Notes under the pieces: generated by a model | What the model was told of the DNA's origin: nothing | The model's input: the letters and a program-made list of their open reading frames with translations, nothing else | Database searches by the model: none | Position numbers and translations under genes: made by a program | In this document: positions 9,095-17,035 of the stretch, piece after piece | Layout: every line of letters begins with the position of its first letter | Position numbering within the stretch: position 1 is the first letter of the stretch | DNA from: Marinilactibacillus sp042660675 | GTDB taxonomy: Bacteria; Bacillota; Bacilli; Lactobacillales; Carnobacteriaceae_A | Assembly (NCBI RefSeq): GCF_042660675.1 | Contig: NZ_JBHSUL010000031.1 | Span: forward strand, 124,001-188,000 | DNA: 64,000 nucleotides | Direction: 5' to 3'

Positions 9095-10501
9095 TTGGAA
9101 TCTTTAGGATTAAAGATTGTTGAATTGCTTGGCGGAGAACAAAATATAGAATCAATAACCCACTGTGCAACTAGACTCAGACCTACCGTAAAAGATCAAA
9201 GTTTGGTTGATTCTAAGAAGTTAGATGACTTATCCGGGGTTATGGGTGTAATTAATACAGATTCGAGTGTTCAAATTATCATTGGAACTAATGTAGGGGA
9301 AGTTTACGAGGAAATTTTAAACAATACAGATTTGAACAGAGAAAAATCAGTAGATAAAGTTCACCAAGAAGACGTTCAAAAAGATAAGAATAATGCTAGC
9401 AAACCTCGAAATTATTTCAATCGTTTTATTGAAGTTGTAGTTAGCATTTTTTCTCCATTATTACCTTTATTTGCCGGTTCCGGATTGCTTAGAGGGTTTA
9501 CAATTCTTGCTACACAAATTGGCATATTAGACCCAGAAAGTTCTACTAACTTAATCTTGACTCTGGCAGGTACAGCTGTTTTTCATTTTCTTCCTATACT
9601 AGTAGCCATTACTACAGCTAAGAAGTTCAAAACGAGTCCCTATCTTGCTGTAGCAATAATGGGTGCTCTGATTATGCCGGATTTCTTATCATTAGTAGGA
9701 GAATCTGGAACCAACTCTATAACCTTTTTAGGGCTGCAAGCACCCCTATTTGATTATACAGGCCAAGTTATCCCTGCGATTGCAACAATCTGGATTCAAT
9801 CTAGAATGGAACATTTCATGAAAGACAAATTACCTTCAAGTCTACACATGGTCATTATTCCGACTGTATTATTGCTATTACTTGTTCCTTTGGTTGCAGT
9901 TGCTATTGGTCCAGTTGGAAACTACATTAGTATATGGGCAGCTAATGGTGTGAATTATATTCTTTCGCTAAACAGTATTATATCTGGAGCCATCATAGGT
10001 GGTATCTGGAACATTCTAATTTTATTAGGCGTTCACTGGGCACCAAATACAACTGTCGTTATACCAAATATAGCTTTGACTGGAGAATCCAGTATCATAG
10101 CCTATGCTGCGAATGCCAATTTTGGCATGGCAGGTGCTGCTTTAGCAGTATTTATTAGAAGTAAGAATAAGAGTCTTAGAAACTTTTCAATAACGTCTAT
10201 TACTGCTGTCTTCCTGTCTGGCATTGTTGAACCCGCAATATATGGGTTAGGAGTTAAATTAAAAACACCACTAATTGCGGGTTGTGCTGGCGCTGCAATA
10301 GGTGGAGCTTTTATGGGACTATTTAACGTAGTTGGTTACGCTTTTGTATTCGGCGGGATCACAACCATACCTGCTTTTGCTGGACCAACATTATGGGCTT
10401 ATGTTGCTGGGTTAATTATTTCCTTTATATCAGCATTAATCATTACATTATTGATTGGTTTTAAAGATCCAATAGAAGAAAAATTAGAAGGAGAAGATTA
10501 A
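9095..10501 (+). CDS. PTS EIIBC permease, glucose/sucrose/beta-glucoside superfamily
   Basis: Phosphotransferase transporter of 468 residues that imports and phosphorylates a sugar or glycoside. An N-terminal EIIB domain (about 1-90) has the phosphocysteine in THCATRLRP (Cys24). A charged linker is followed by an EIIC membrane domain (about 105-455). There is no EIIA domain, so an EIIA must come from another protein. Translation starts at TTG 9095, seven bases after AGGAGGAG; no better start is present. It is followed after one base by an ADP-ribosylglycohydrolase-family gene. The substrate is unknown, but the partner enzyme suggests a ribosyl or other N/O-glycosyl compound (inference). Confidence 0.9.
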   Translation: MESLGLKIVELLGGEQNIESITHCATRLRPTVKDQSLVDSKKLDDLSGVMGVINTDSSVQIIIGTNVGEVYEEILNNTDLNREKSVDKVHQEDVQKDKNNASKPRNYFNRFIEVVVSIFSPLLPLFAGSGLLRGFTILATQIGILDPESSTNLILTLAGTAVFHFLPILVAITTAKKFKTSPYLAVAIMGALIMPDFLSLVGESGTNSITFLGLQAPLFDYTGQVIPAIATIWIQSRMEHFMKDKLPSSLHMVIIPTVLLLLLVPLVAVAIGPVGNYISIWAANGVNYILSLNSIISGAIIGGIWNILILLGVHWAPNTTVVIPNIALTGESSIIAYAANANFGMAGAALAVFIRSKNKSLRNFSITSITAVFLSGIVEPAIYGLGVKLKTPLIAGCAGAAIGGAFMGLFNVVGYAFVFGGITTIPAFAGPTLWAYVAGLIISFISALIITLLIGFKDPIEEKLEGED

Positions 10502-10502
10502 A

Positions 10503-11525
10503 ATGGAAAAACGTATTTTAGGAAGTCTAGCATATGCTGCAATGGGAGACGCTATGGGAGCAGTGACAGAAAATTTAACGTTTGAACAAATAAGAAAAAG
10601 ATATAACGGTGGCATAACGACTTTCGAAAAGCCAAGTGATACAGCCTTTGCCTTGGGTAATGAACCAGGACAAGTAACGGATGATTTTTCACAAATCTAT
10701 CTTATCTTAAAAGAGGTACTAGCTTCAGATAAAAAAAGTATTTCAACAGATAATATTAAGCGAGCCATTATAAAGTGGTCAGATATGCCAGTTTACTTTA
10801 ATCGTTTTGCTGGTCCAACAACAAGAAGTGCAATTGCGATGTATAAAGGTGAATCAAAAGAGATGAAACCACTAGAAGGTGCGGTAACGGTTGATTATGC
10901 CTCAAAAGCTACAAATGGTGCAGCAATGAAAATAGCACCAGCAGGCTTATTAAATCCTGGGAACAAAGATAAAGCTATTCGCGATGCAATCATTATAACT
11001 CGTGTGACTCACGACAACCATTTAGCGATATCAGGAGCATCAGCCGTTGCTTCAGCGGTTAGTGAGTCACTTAAAGAAAATACTGATTTTAATGCAATTT
11101 TAGATGCTGGAGTGTATGGAGCAACAGAAGGCGAACGTTTAGGTAAAGAACTATCAAGAACAGTTGCAGGTCCTAGCGTAGTTGAAAGAATTAAGCTGGC
11201 ATTTAATATTGCAGACGGAAAAGATTCAAAAGAAGAAAAACTACTCAAACTCTACCAATTGATTGGTACAGGGCTGCATGTTTCCGAAGCCGTTCCTTGC
11301 GCATTTGGAATTATCAAACTGAACATGAATGATTCCAAGCAGGCTGTATTAGATGCGGTTAATATAGGATACGATACTGATACTATAGCTACTATTGTCG
11401 GTTCAATGGTTGGCTCAATGGCGGAGAAAAATTCTGATTTTTATGATATGATTAAATTTATAGAAGAAGCGAATCAGTTTGAGATAACTAGATTGGCGAA
11501 AGAACTATCTATTCAAGTAGATTAA
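10503..11525 (+). CDS. ADP-ribosylglycohydrolase-family protein
   Basis: A 340-residue cytoplasmic protein of the DraG/ARH family, whose characterised members remove ADP-ribose from proteins or split related glycosidic bonds using two metal ions. Visible signatures are SLAYAAMGDAMGA at the N-terminus, VTDDFSQIYLI near residue 60, GAAMKIAPAGLLNPG near 140, VTHDNHLAISGA near 170 and the C-terminal metal motif GYDTDTIATIVGSM near 285. The start codon lies 1 bp after the EIIBC stop, with the RBS inside the EIIBC end. It is the only enzyme between a PTS permease and a GntR regulator, exactly where a phospho-glycosidase normally sits. I infer that it hydrolyses the imported, phosphorylated compound rather than modified proteins. 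This function is not proven. Confidence 0.88.
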   Translation: MEKRILGSLAYAAMGDAMGAVTENLTFEQIRKRYNGGITTFEKPSDTAFALGNEPGQVTDDFSQIYLILKEVLASDKKSISTDNIKRAIIKWSDMPVYFNRFAGPTTRSAIAMYKGESKEMKPLEGAVTVDYASKATNGAAMKIAPAGLLNPGNKDKAIRDAIIITRVTHDNHLAISGASAVASAVSESLKENTDFNAILDAGVYGATEGERLGKELSRTVAGPSVVERIKLAFNIADGKDSKEEKLLKLYQLIGTGLHVSEAVPCAFGIIKLNMNDSKQAVLDAVNIGYDTDTIATIVGSMVGSMAEKNSDFYDMIKFIEEANQFEITRLAKELSIQVD

Positions 11526-11544
11526 TCATAGAAAGAGGATTTGT

Positions 11545-12264
11545 ATGCGCGATTTATCAGATACTCAAGAACCTTTATACAAACAAGTATATAAAGAAAT
11601 ATTGAAGCAGATAACAGATAATCAATACAAGGAAGGGGATATTCTTCCGTCAGAAAAAGAATTTCAAGATATATACAGCGTAAGTCGAGTAACCATTAGA
11701 AGAGCAATGGAAATTCTTCAAACTAATGGTTACGTAAAAAAGAGTTCGGGAATTGGAACAGTTGTGATAAACAACAAGCATGCACTTCAATTAAAAAAAA
11801 TCTCTAGCTTTAGTGAAGACAATTCAAATAGAAGTACGCTATCAAAGTTGGTATCATTTGAAATCATTGATGCACCGGCCAATGTTCAATCCAAATTATT
11901 TTTGAACAAAGAGACTAGCGTATATAAAATTGAACGTTTGAGGTACACCAATGGAGAAAAGGTAGGCTTTCAAAGATCCTACATTCCGACTAGTGAAGTA
12001 AAAATAGACCAAGAAAAATTATCTGCTTCAGATGCTTCACTCTATAAAATTTTTAAAGAAAATGACATCAAGTTAACTACTGCCAATGAAACGATTGAAG
12101 CTATGCTAGTTACACCTTTTCTTGAAGAACACTTGAACTTGGTTCCCGCCTCACCCTTACTTTATATAGAAAGAACAGCGTTTGACGAAAAAAAGGGGAT
12201 CGAATTGGCAGAAATTTATTACAGAGCCGATAGGTATAAGTATCAAATACAGCTTGAAGGCTAA
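11545..12264 (+). CDS. GntR/HutC-family transcriptional regulator
   Basis: A 239-residue regulator. The winged helix-turn-helix occupies residues 5-75 (PSEKEFQDIYSVSRVTIRRA is the recognition region). A UTRA ligand-binding domain follows, with the typical ending ELAEIYYRADRYKYQIQLEG. It probably represses its own operon by binding the 46-bp palindrome at 9007-9052 and is released by a phosphorylated sugar. It lies 19 bp after the ADP-ribosylglycohydrolase gene and is the last gene of the operon. Confidence 0.9.
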   Translation: MRDLSDTQEPLYKQVYKEILKQITDNQYKEGDILPSEKEFQDIYSVSRVTIRRAMEILQTNGYVKKSSGIGTVVINNKHALQLKKISSFSEDNSNRSTLSKLVSFEIIDAPANVQSKLFLNKETSVYKIERLRYTNGEKVGFQRSYIPTSEVKIDQEKLSASDASLYKIFKENDIKLTTANETIEAMLVTPFLEEHLNLVPASPLLYIERTAFDEKKGIELAEIYYRADRYKYQIQLEG

Positions 12265-12454
12265 GTGGATTCAAAGTACAGAGACAAGTTTATAGAGCTA
12301 TATCTTCTTGTTTAGAGTTTTGTCATGGCAGATGCTTGATAATACAAATTTGCAGTCAATACTAGATAGTAAACATCAAGAGAAGTTAAATGAAAGTACT
12401 CTAGCTTGCGATTTTTTATTTCGATTGTTATTTACTAAAAGATAACGGACAATT

Positions 12455-12503
12455 AAAAAGTGTTGGAAAGAATAGATTGTTCATTCTTTCCAACACTTTT
12501 TTT
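12455..12503 (+). terminator. Strong terminator downstream of the GntR gene
   Basis: A 19-bp perfect stem (arms 12455-12473 and 12483-12501, GTGTTGGAAAGAAT and its complement) with a T run. It could work in both directions. The rest of 12265-12675 (about 410 bp between genes) shows no convincing ORF or RNA. Confidence 0.85.
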
Positions 12504-12675
12504 AGAATCTAATAATTCAAAAGCACAATGGCTCGTTTTTAGAGAAGAAGTTATGTTTGTAAAACTAACAAAGTTATAAAATGACTTTTAGGACCTGATT
12601 TAGATGATTACTAGCTACTTGATAACGAGCTGAGAAATACAATCGATTTGAAATTCACTTTAGACTTCAGTTCAA

Positions 12676-13011
12676 TTAACTATTCTGTTTTTTATAAATT
12701 CCATACAACTGTGTCAAAGCCATTGGATCTTTGATGGTCGTATCTAAAAAGTGAAGAATAGCATCAACGACTTTAGTATCGTCATTGCTTTCAATCATGT
12801 CTTTCAAGGCACTGTTGTAATCGTAAAGATTATCCAGCATCCGGTGGTAATCATCAACAAACATTCTAAACTGTTCATAATCTTTCAAGGCTTCTTTTGT
12901 CATTTCATTTTTCTTATGAAGATTCATGACGTATGTTTCTTTCGATACGTTTAACTGTTTAACAAGAGATTCTATATCGCGCTTCTCTTCCTCAGTAAAT
13001 TGTAAATGCAT
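12676..13011 (-). CDS. Small hypothetical helical protein
   Basis: A protein of about 111 residues, rich in Glu, Lys and Asp and predicted to be mostly alpha-helical. I recognise no family. The ATG at 13011 has GGAGGA eight bases upstream and is preferred over the ATG at 13026. It is a monocistronic gene on the minus strand between two plus-strand units. No signal peptide or membrane segment is visible. Confidence 0.65.
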   Translation of the reverse strand: MHLQFTEEEKRDIESLVKQLNVSKETYVMNLHKKNEMTKEALKDYEQFRMFVDDYHRMLDNLYDYNSALKDMIESNDDTKVVDAILHFLDTTIKDPMALTQLYGIYKKQNS

Positions 13012-13278
13012 GAGTGATTCCTCCATTTTTACGATTCATTTTTCATCGTTTATATACTACAATGTGGATATCCAATAGTAAATATGAGAATCGTTATTTT
13101 ATTTAAAAAAGCGAAAAAATAATGGTTCGCTAATACAAACTTCATGGATACTAAAAGTGTCTATCACGATTTTTTAAGAAAGCGAAATTTTTTACTGAGA
13201 TTATATAATTTGAAGCTGCACAATCAATTACGTGATTTATTCTTTTATAAGAAGCATACTTAGTTTAAAAGGATACTA

Positions 13279-13287
13279 TGATATACT
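13279..13287 (+). promoter_or_regulatory. Extended -10 promoter of the small basic protein
   Basis: TGATATACT is an extended -10 element 27 bp upstream of the ATG at 13314. The -35 region is weak (TTAGTT at 13260). Confidence 0.45.
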
Positions 13288-13313
13288 AAACCTAAGAAAG
13301 GAGAGGTTACCTT

Positions 13314-13523
13314 ATGGTGAAAGTAAAGATAAAAACGGTGAATTCTAATAATTCAACCCCAACAAAAACATCTGACGTTGCGGTCATGATTCGGAAAAAA
13401 CGTTTTGGTCTAAGAACGGTAACTGATCTTGAACGAAAACGACCACGAAATATCAATGAAAAACGCCAATTAAAACAATGGGAAAAAGAACGTGGCGACA
13501 AAAAAAAGGAACCATTTAATTGA
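13314..13523 (+). CDS. Small basic protein with RKRPRN..WEKER motif (paralogue of 25168-25368)
   Basis: A 69-residue, strongly basic protein with a good RBS (AAAGGAG) and its own promoter and terminator, so it is very likely expressed. Its second half, ERKRPRNINEKRQLKQWEKE, matches the product of 25168-25368 (RRKRPRNPQEKEILLRWEKE), while the first halves share the pattern of a short beta-like KVKIKT/KKIKID start. I do not recognise the family. The positive charge would suit nucleic-acid binding, which is only an inference. The conserved pair within one window supports a real gene family. Confidence 0.7.
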   Translation: MVKVKIKTVNSNNSTPTKTSDVAVMIRKKRFGLRTVTDLERKRPRNINEKRQLKQWEKERGDKKKEPFN

Positions 13524-13532
13524 ATAATGGGG

Positions 13533-13563
13533 CGCTCAGTCATCTAGGCTGAGCGTTTTTTTG
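13533..13563 (+). terminator. Terminator after the small basic protein
   Basis: CGCTCAG and CTGAGCG form the stem, with a 9-base loop and an eight-T tail, starting 10 bp after the stop codon. Confidence 0.85.
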
Positions 13564-13665
13564 ACGGAACAAGTATGTAATGCAAATGCTGAACCATTTA
13601 TTAGTTTGTAGATTACAGTTGTTTGAATATCTTTGTAAATCGGAATAAACTCTATCCTCAGCTGA

Positions 13666-13694
13666 TTTACTCTGGATAAAATACACGGTACAAT
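13666..13694 (+). promoter_or_regulatory. Promoter of the broken paralogue at 13731
   Basis: TTTACT, a 17-bp spacer and TACAAT, ending 37 bp before the ATG. Confidence 0.55.
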
Positions 13695-13730
13695 GGTATT
13701 TAATAATAACCAGATAAGGATGGCGATTAG

Positions 13731-15319
13731 ATGAGATTTCATTGTTCAAAAAAATTACTAGATCTGTTAGAAAAAAGTCACAGTATGAATAATACTATGC
13801 CATTACCCATTCATCCGGTCAAAGAATCAGATGATCAAGATACGTTGTATGATTGGCATGCATCTGTTGCTGAACTTCAAGGTGCGCATGTTGCTACGTT
13901 TACAAATGATTTGACAAACTTTCCAGTGGTTGTTGGAGTGGTTGATATATATGATATACATGATATTTTCAAACAGTTTAAGATGGTTTTGTTTGAAGTG
14001 ATGGATCGTCAGAAGATAGATAGAGAATTGATTCAAGAATACATAATCAAAATAGATCCACCTTTCCTGACTAAAACGGTTAGCAGGAAGAAGGCAGGTC
14101 CTTTAAGTTCTGTTACAATAGATACTACGAATAGATTATACGAAGGGTTTTGGGAAGAGTTTAATCCAGTTGACTTTACTATACATCTGTCGAACATGAT
14201 AAGAGTTAAACAAGGAAAAGCGTTCGATCCAGCTGAACAGTGGCTGAGTGAGTGGAGCGAGCAGTCTGCTCAATTTTCAAAGAGTGGTGAATCCTCATCC
14301 GATTCTACGGTTATATCTCATAAAGATGAATGGATAGCATTTTATGCGGTGGTTGCAAAAATAAGAAAAGCAGCCTTTTGGCGTAAAATAGCGGATGATG
14401 AGATAATTGCTATACAAAATCCTGATACGAAAGAAGTTACTTATTGTTCTGTGACGGGTGGTGTTGGAGCGTTTTATGGCGTTGGTCTATATCAAGGAGA
14501 TGCTGGTCTGAAAAGTTTGCTGAAACTTTTTGGAAGAAATGGTGCCCTTCCACGTTATAAACTAAGAACTGTTTCAAATTGCTTGTTGCTCTCTTTTATC
14601 AATCGAGCAGAAATAGATGAACATAACTTTGAAAGACTATCACAACTGGGTTTGTTCCAAAATGAGTATCATATGTTGCCAGAGTTAATGGACCAGACTC
14701 CGGGGCTTATTCCATGGCACGAAGTCAGTATTGAAGAAGTAAAATGGATGACTACAGTACTAGATCAAGTAGTAAAGGTTGCGAATAAGCTTAGAATGGG
14801 TGAACCACTTCCAAGTCTTTTGGATATGGAAGCAATTTGCCGATCGAAGCAAAAAGTAAACTGGAAAAGCGAAATCCTAACGCTTCCTGATCCTTTTGGT
14901 GAAGTAGACGAGAAAAACGACTATCCCTTTAAAAATGATATTGTGCTCTATCAGCTTAAACATACATCTAAATCAAAACTAGCGATACAAGTAGACGCTG
15001 TATCTGCACCGGCTGTTATACAAGAAACCGCAGAGCAACGACCCTATCATCCTATGATGGTCTTATGCGTGGATGAGGCTGATGCAAAAGTGGTCAATGC
15101 TCAAAGCTACGCAGATCATGAAGTAGATCCTAAAGCCATTTTAATGTGATTATCGATACTTGTTTACAAGGAAAACCTAAAAAACTTATCGTGAGAAAAG
15201 ATACGATTGAATGGATCGTAAGAGAGTTTTGTAAGAAGACTGGTATTAAGTTAGTTGTTAAAGATAACCTTTATGAACTAGATGAGGTAATGGAGCACAT
15301 GGAGATAGAGTTCGGATAG
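13731..15319 (+). pseudogene. Uncharacterised large protein, frameshifted near its C-terminus (paralogue of 20595-22205)
   Basis: The open frame of 472 residues stops at 15149, but the sequence resumes in the next frame at 15146 (VIIDTCLQGKPKKLIVRKDT) and runs to a stop at 15317. The resumed part matches the end of the intact paralogue at 20595-22205 (LIDICSKGKPKEVLVRKN). Alignment shows that one base is missing at about 15146 (ATGTGATT where ATGGTGATT is expected). Shared landmarks are the MRFH start, LYDWHAS, TFTNDLTNFPVVVG, NPDTKEVTYCSVTG and ERPYHPMMVL. The family is unknown to me by function. The N-terminal part recalls DUF6933 and the C-terminal part DUF6930 (weak recollection). No membrane segments are seen. 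It may be a recent mutation or a sequencing error. Confidence 0.7.
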
Positions 15320-15626
15320 TAACGCTAGAAAGTTTGGCTCAAATAAGCTAGCCTTTTTTGGTATAGAGGAAAACAAAGAATCAAGACTTGCGAACCAATC
15401 AATGTATATACTGTCTAGAATATCGAACTTAGCTCAATCCGCTTCTGATTTCATCTGCTTGAATAATGAGTACTTCTTAGTTTGGATTTTGTAGAATTCT
15501 ATAAATGCTATTTTTGTAATATTATGAAACTTCTTTTTAAAAGAAGTTGTATTTTAATAAGAAATTTGTAAAGAAAATCCAGAATATTATAACTAGATTA
15601 TCGAAATTTATTTTGGAGGAAGAGTT

Positions 15627-15945
15627 ATTAAGATTAATGATAGTACTGCATACAAGGCAAAATCAAGGATGTTCGTACTCTCTAGTGGATTGCTATTGGT
15701 GGCGTGCAGCACGGATGATGGAACGGTTGAAGATGCAACGAATGATGAGCCTTCAGAATCCTTAGTGTATATAGAGTAGGAAGAGTCTGAAGAGCCATCA
15801 GGTGTTCAGGGTGCAATGTTGGGACAGATATTGCACCAGGTAGGTACGAAGTAACCATCACTGGGTCCGAAATCATTGACGGTGGAGTAAGAAGAGGGAC
15901 AGCAAGTCATCGTGAGTCCAGAGCTTTTTTTGAAGCAAGTAAATA
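15627..15945 (+). pseudogene. Decayed lipoprotein gene
   Basis: A good RBS (GGAGGAAGAG near 15614) is followed by a frame with no usable start codon. It encodes IKINDSTAYKAKSRMFVLSS, then the lipobox LLLVAC and an acidic linker (STDDGTVEDATNDEPSE), and stops at 15777. A second piece in another frame (about 15810-15890) reads VGTDIAPGRYEVTITGSEII, which looks like the folded domain of the same lipoprotein. Loss of the start, an in-frame stop and a frameshift mark a dead gene. The stretch 15320-15626 before it holds only short inverted repeats and no recognisable gene. Confidence 0.6.
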
Positions 15946-16031
15946 AAAAATAAAGTTATAAGTGAGAATCATTCGTTAGTGGATAGTTCTTTTTAAGTGA
16001 AAGATTTTTTGAATGGAACTAAAAAATATAA

Positions 16032-16060
16032 TTGACAACCTCTGAACTAGATGGTACTAT
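16032..16060 (+). promoter_or_regulatory. Promoter of the beta-glucoside operon
   Basis: TTGACA, a 17-bp spacer and TACTAT. This is nearly consensus and drives the leader that contains the antiterminator at 16108-16166. Confidence 0.75.
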
Positions 16061-16107
16061 TATTCTTGAATTTAGATAACGGTTACAGATGTTCTGTCAA
16101 CCAGAGG

Positions 16108-16166
16108 CGTGTTACTGTAGAAGGCAAACCTCATACTTTACCTACGGGTGGAGTATGAGGTTTTTT
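16108..16166 (+). promoter_or_regulatory. LicT/BglG ribonucleic antiterminator overlapping a terminator
   Basis: The leader contains GTGTTACTGTAGAAGGCAAA, which has the features of the BglG-family RAT (TGTTACTG ... GGCAAACC). Its 3' edge overlaps the left arm (AACCTCATACT, 16127-16137) of a terminator whose right arm is 16152-16162 with a six-T tail. Binding of the antiterminator encoded just downstream would prevent the terminator from folding. Confidence 0.8.
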
Positions 16167-16189
16167 AGCGTTTAAGTGTGGAGGAAAAG

Positions 16190-17032
16190 ATGAAAATAAA
16201 AAAATTTTTAAACAATAATGTTGTGCTGTTAAAAAAAGGGAGCAACGAAATCATCGGTTTTTCAACAGGCATAAGCTTCAAGAAAAAAGTAGGAGATGAT
16301 GTACAAGAAAAAGACTTTGAAAAAGTGTTTGTTTTAGATACACATGCAATGTTAGAACATTTCAGTTTTCAGTTGAGTAAATGTGATCCAGTACACGTAA
16401 AACTCGTAACTAAAATCGTAGAGTATGCTAAGCAAAATTATAAATTGAATATCAATGACTATATTTATTTGACGTTACTAGATCATATCGAATTCACACT
16501 GCACCGAATCGAGCAGAAGATGACATTCCGAAGTCCACTCCAATGGGAAATTAGAAGGTTTTATCCGGATGAATATGCGATTGGGGTATATGCAGTACAG
16601 TTACTTGAACAAGAATTAGATATTCAAATACCGACAGAAGAAGCGATTTCTATCGCGCTTCACTTCGTAAATGTTCAATCACAGAAAAAAGATATGACCG
16701 TTACGAATGAGATTGCCAAGTTTATTGAAGATGTATTGACAATTGTCAAATATGAATATAAGACAAGTTTTGATGAGCAGAACTTTCACTATTCAAGATT
16801 TGTGACACATCTGCATTATTTTGCTCAAAATATTATCAATCACACGATGCCAAGTTACGAAGAAAACGATTTATATGCACATGTTGAAAAAATGTATCCG
16901 ATATCTTTCCAATGTGTGCAAAAAATCAAAATTTATATTTTCAATACTTACAAGATTACCATTTCTGAAAATGAAGAAATCTATTTAACCTTGCATATTC
17001 AAAAATTAACAGAAAATATTGAGAAGAGGTAG
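16190..17032 (+). CDS. licT: BglG/LicT-family transcriptional antiterminator
   Basis: A protein of about 280 residues that binds the RAT RNA when active and lets transcription pass the leader terminator. It has an N-terminal RNA-binding domain (MKIKKFLNNNVVLLKKGSNE, residues 1-55) and two PTS regulation domains (about 60-170 and 170-275) with conserved histidines (LDHIEF, LHFVNVQS, YSRFVTHLHYF, LTLHIQKL). Its activity is set by phosphorylation from PTS proteins, including the EIIBCA encoded next. The ATG at 16190 follows GGAGG; the GTG at 16178 lies too close to that RBS. The stop is 3 bp before the PTS gene. Confidence 0.92.
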   Translation: MKIKKFLNNNVVLLKKGSNEIIGFSTGISFKKKVGDDVQEKDFEKVFVLDTHAMLEHFSFQLSKCDPVHVKLVTKIVEYAKQNYKLNINDYIYLTLLDHIEFTLHRIEQKMTFRSPLQWEIRRFYPDEYAIGVYAVQLLEQELDIQIPTEEAISIALHFVNVQSQKKDMTVTNEIAKFIEDVLTIVKYEYKTSFDEQNFHYSRFVTHLHYFAQNIINHTMPSYEENDLYAHVEKMYPISFQCVQKIKIYIFNTYKITISENEEIYLTLHIQKLTENIEKR

Positions 17033-17035
17033 AGT

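Noticed and set aside
15547..15765. 72-codon plus-strand ORF
   Set aside because: It overlaps the lipoprotein remnant in another frame; the lipobox-bearing frame is the meaningful one.
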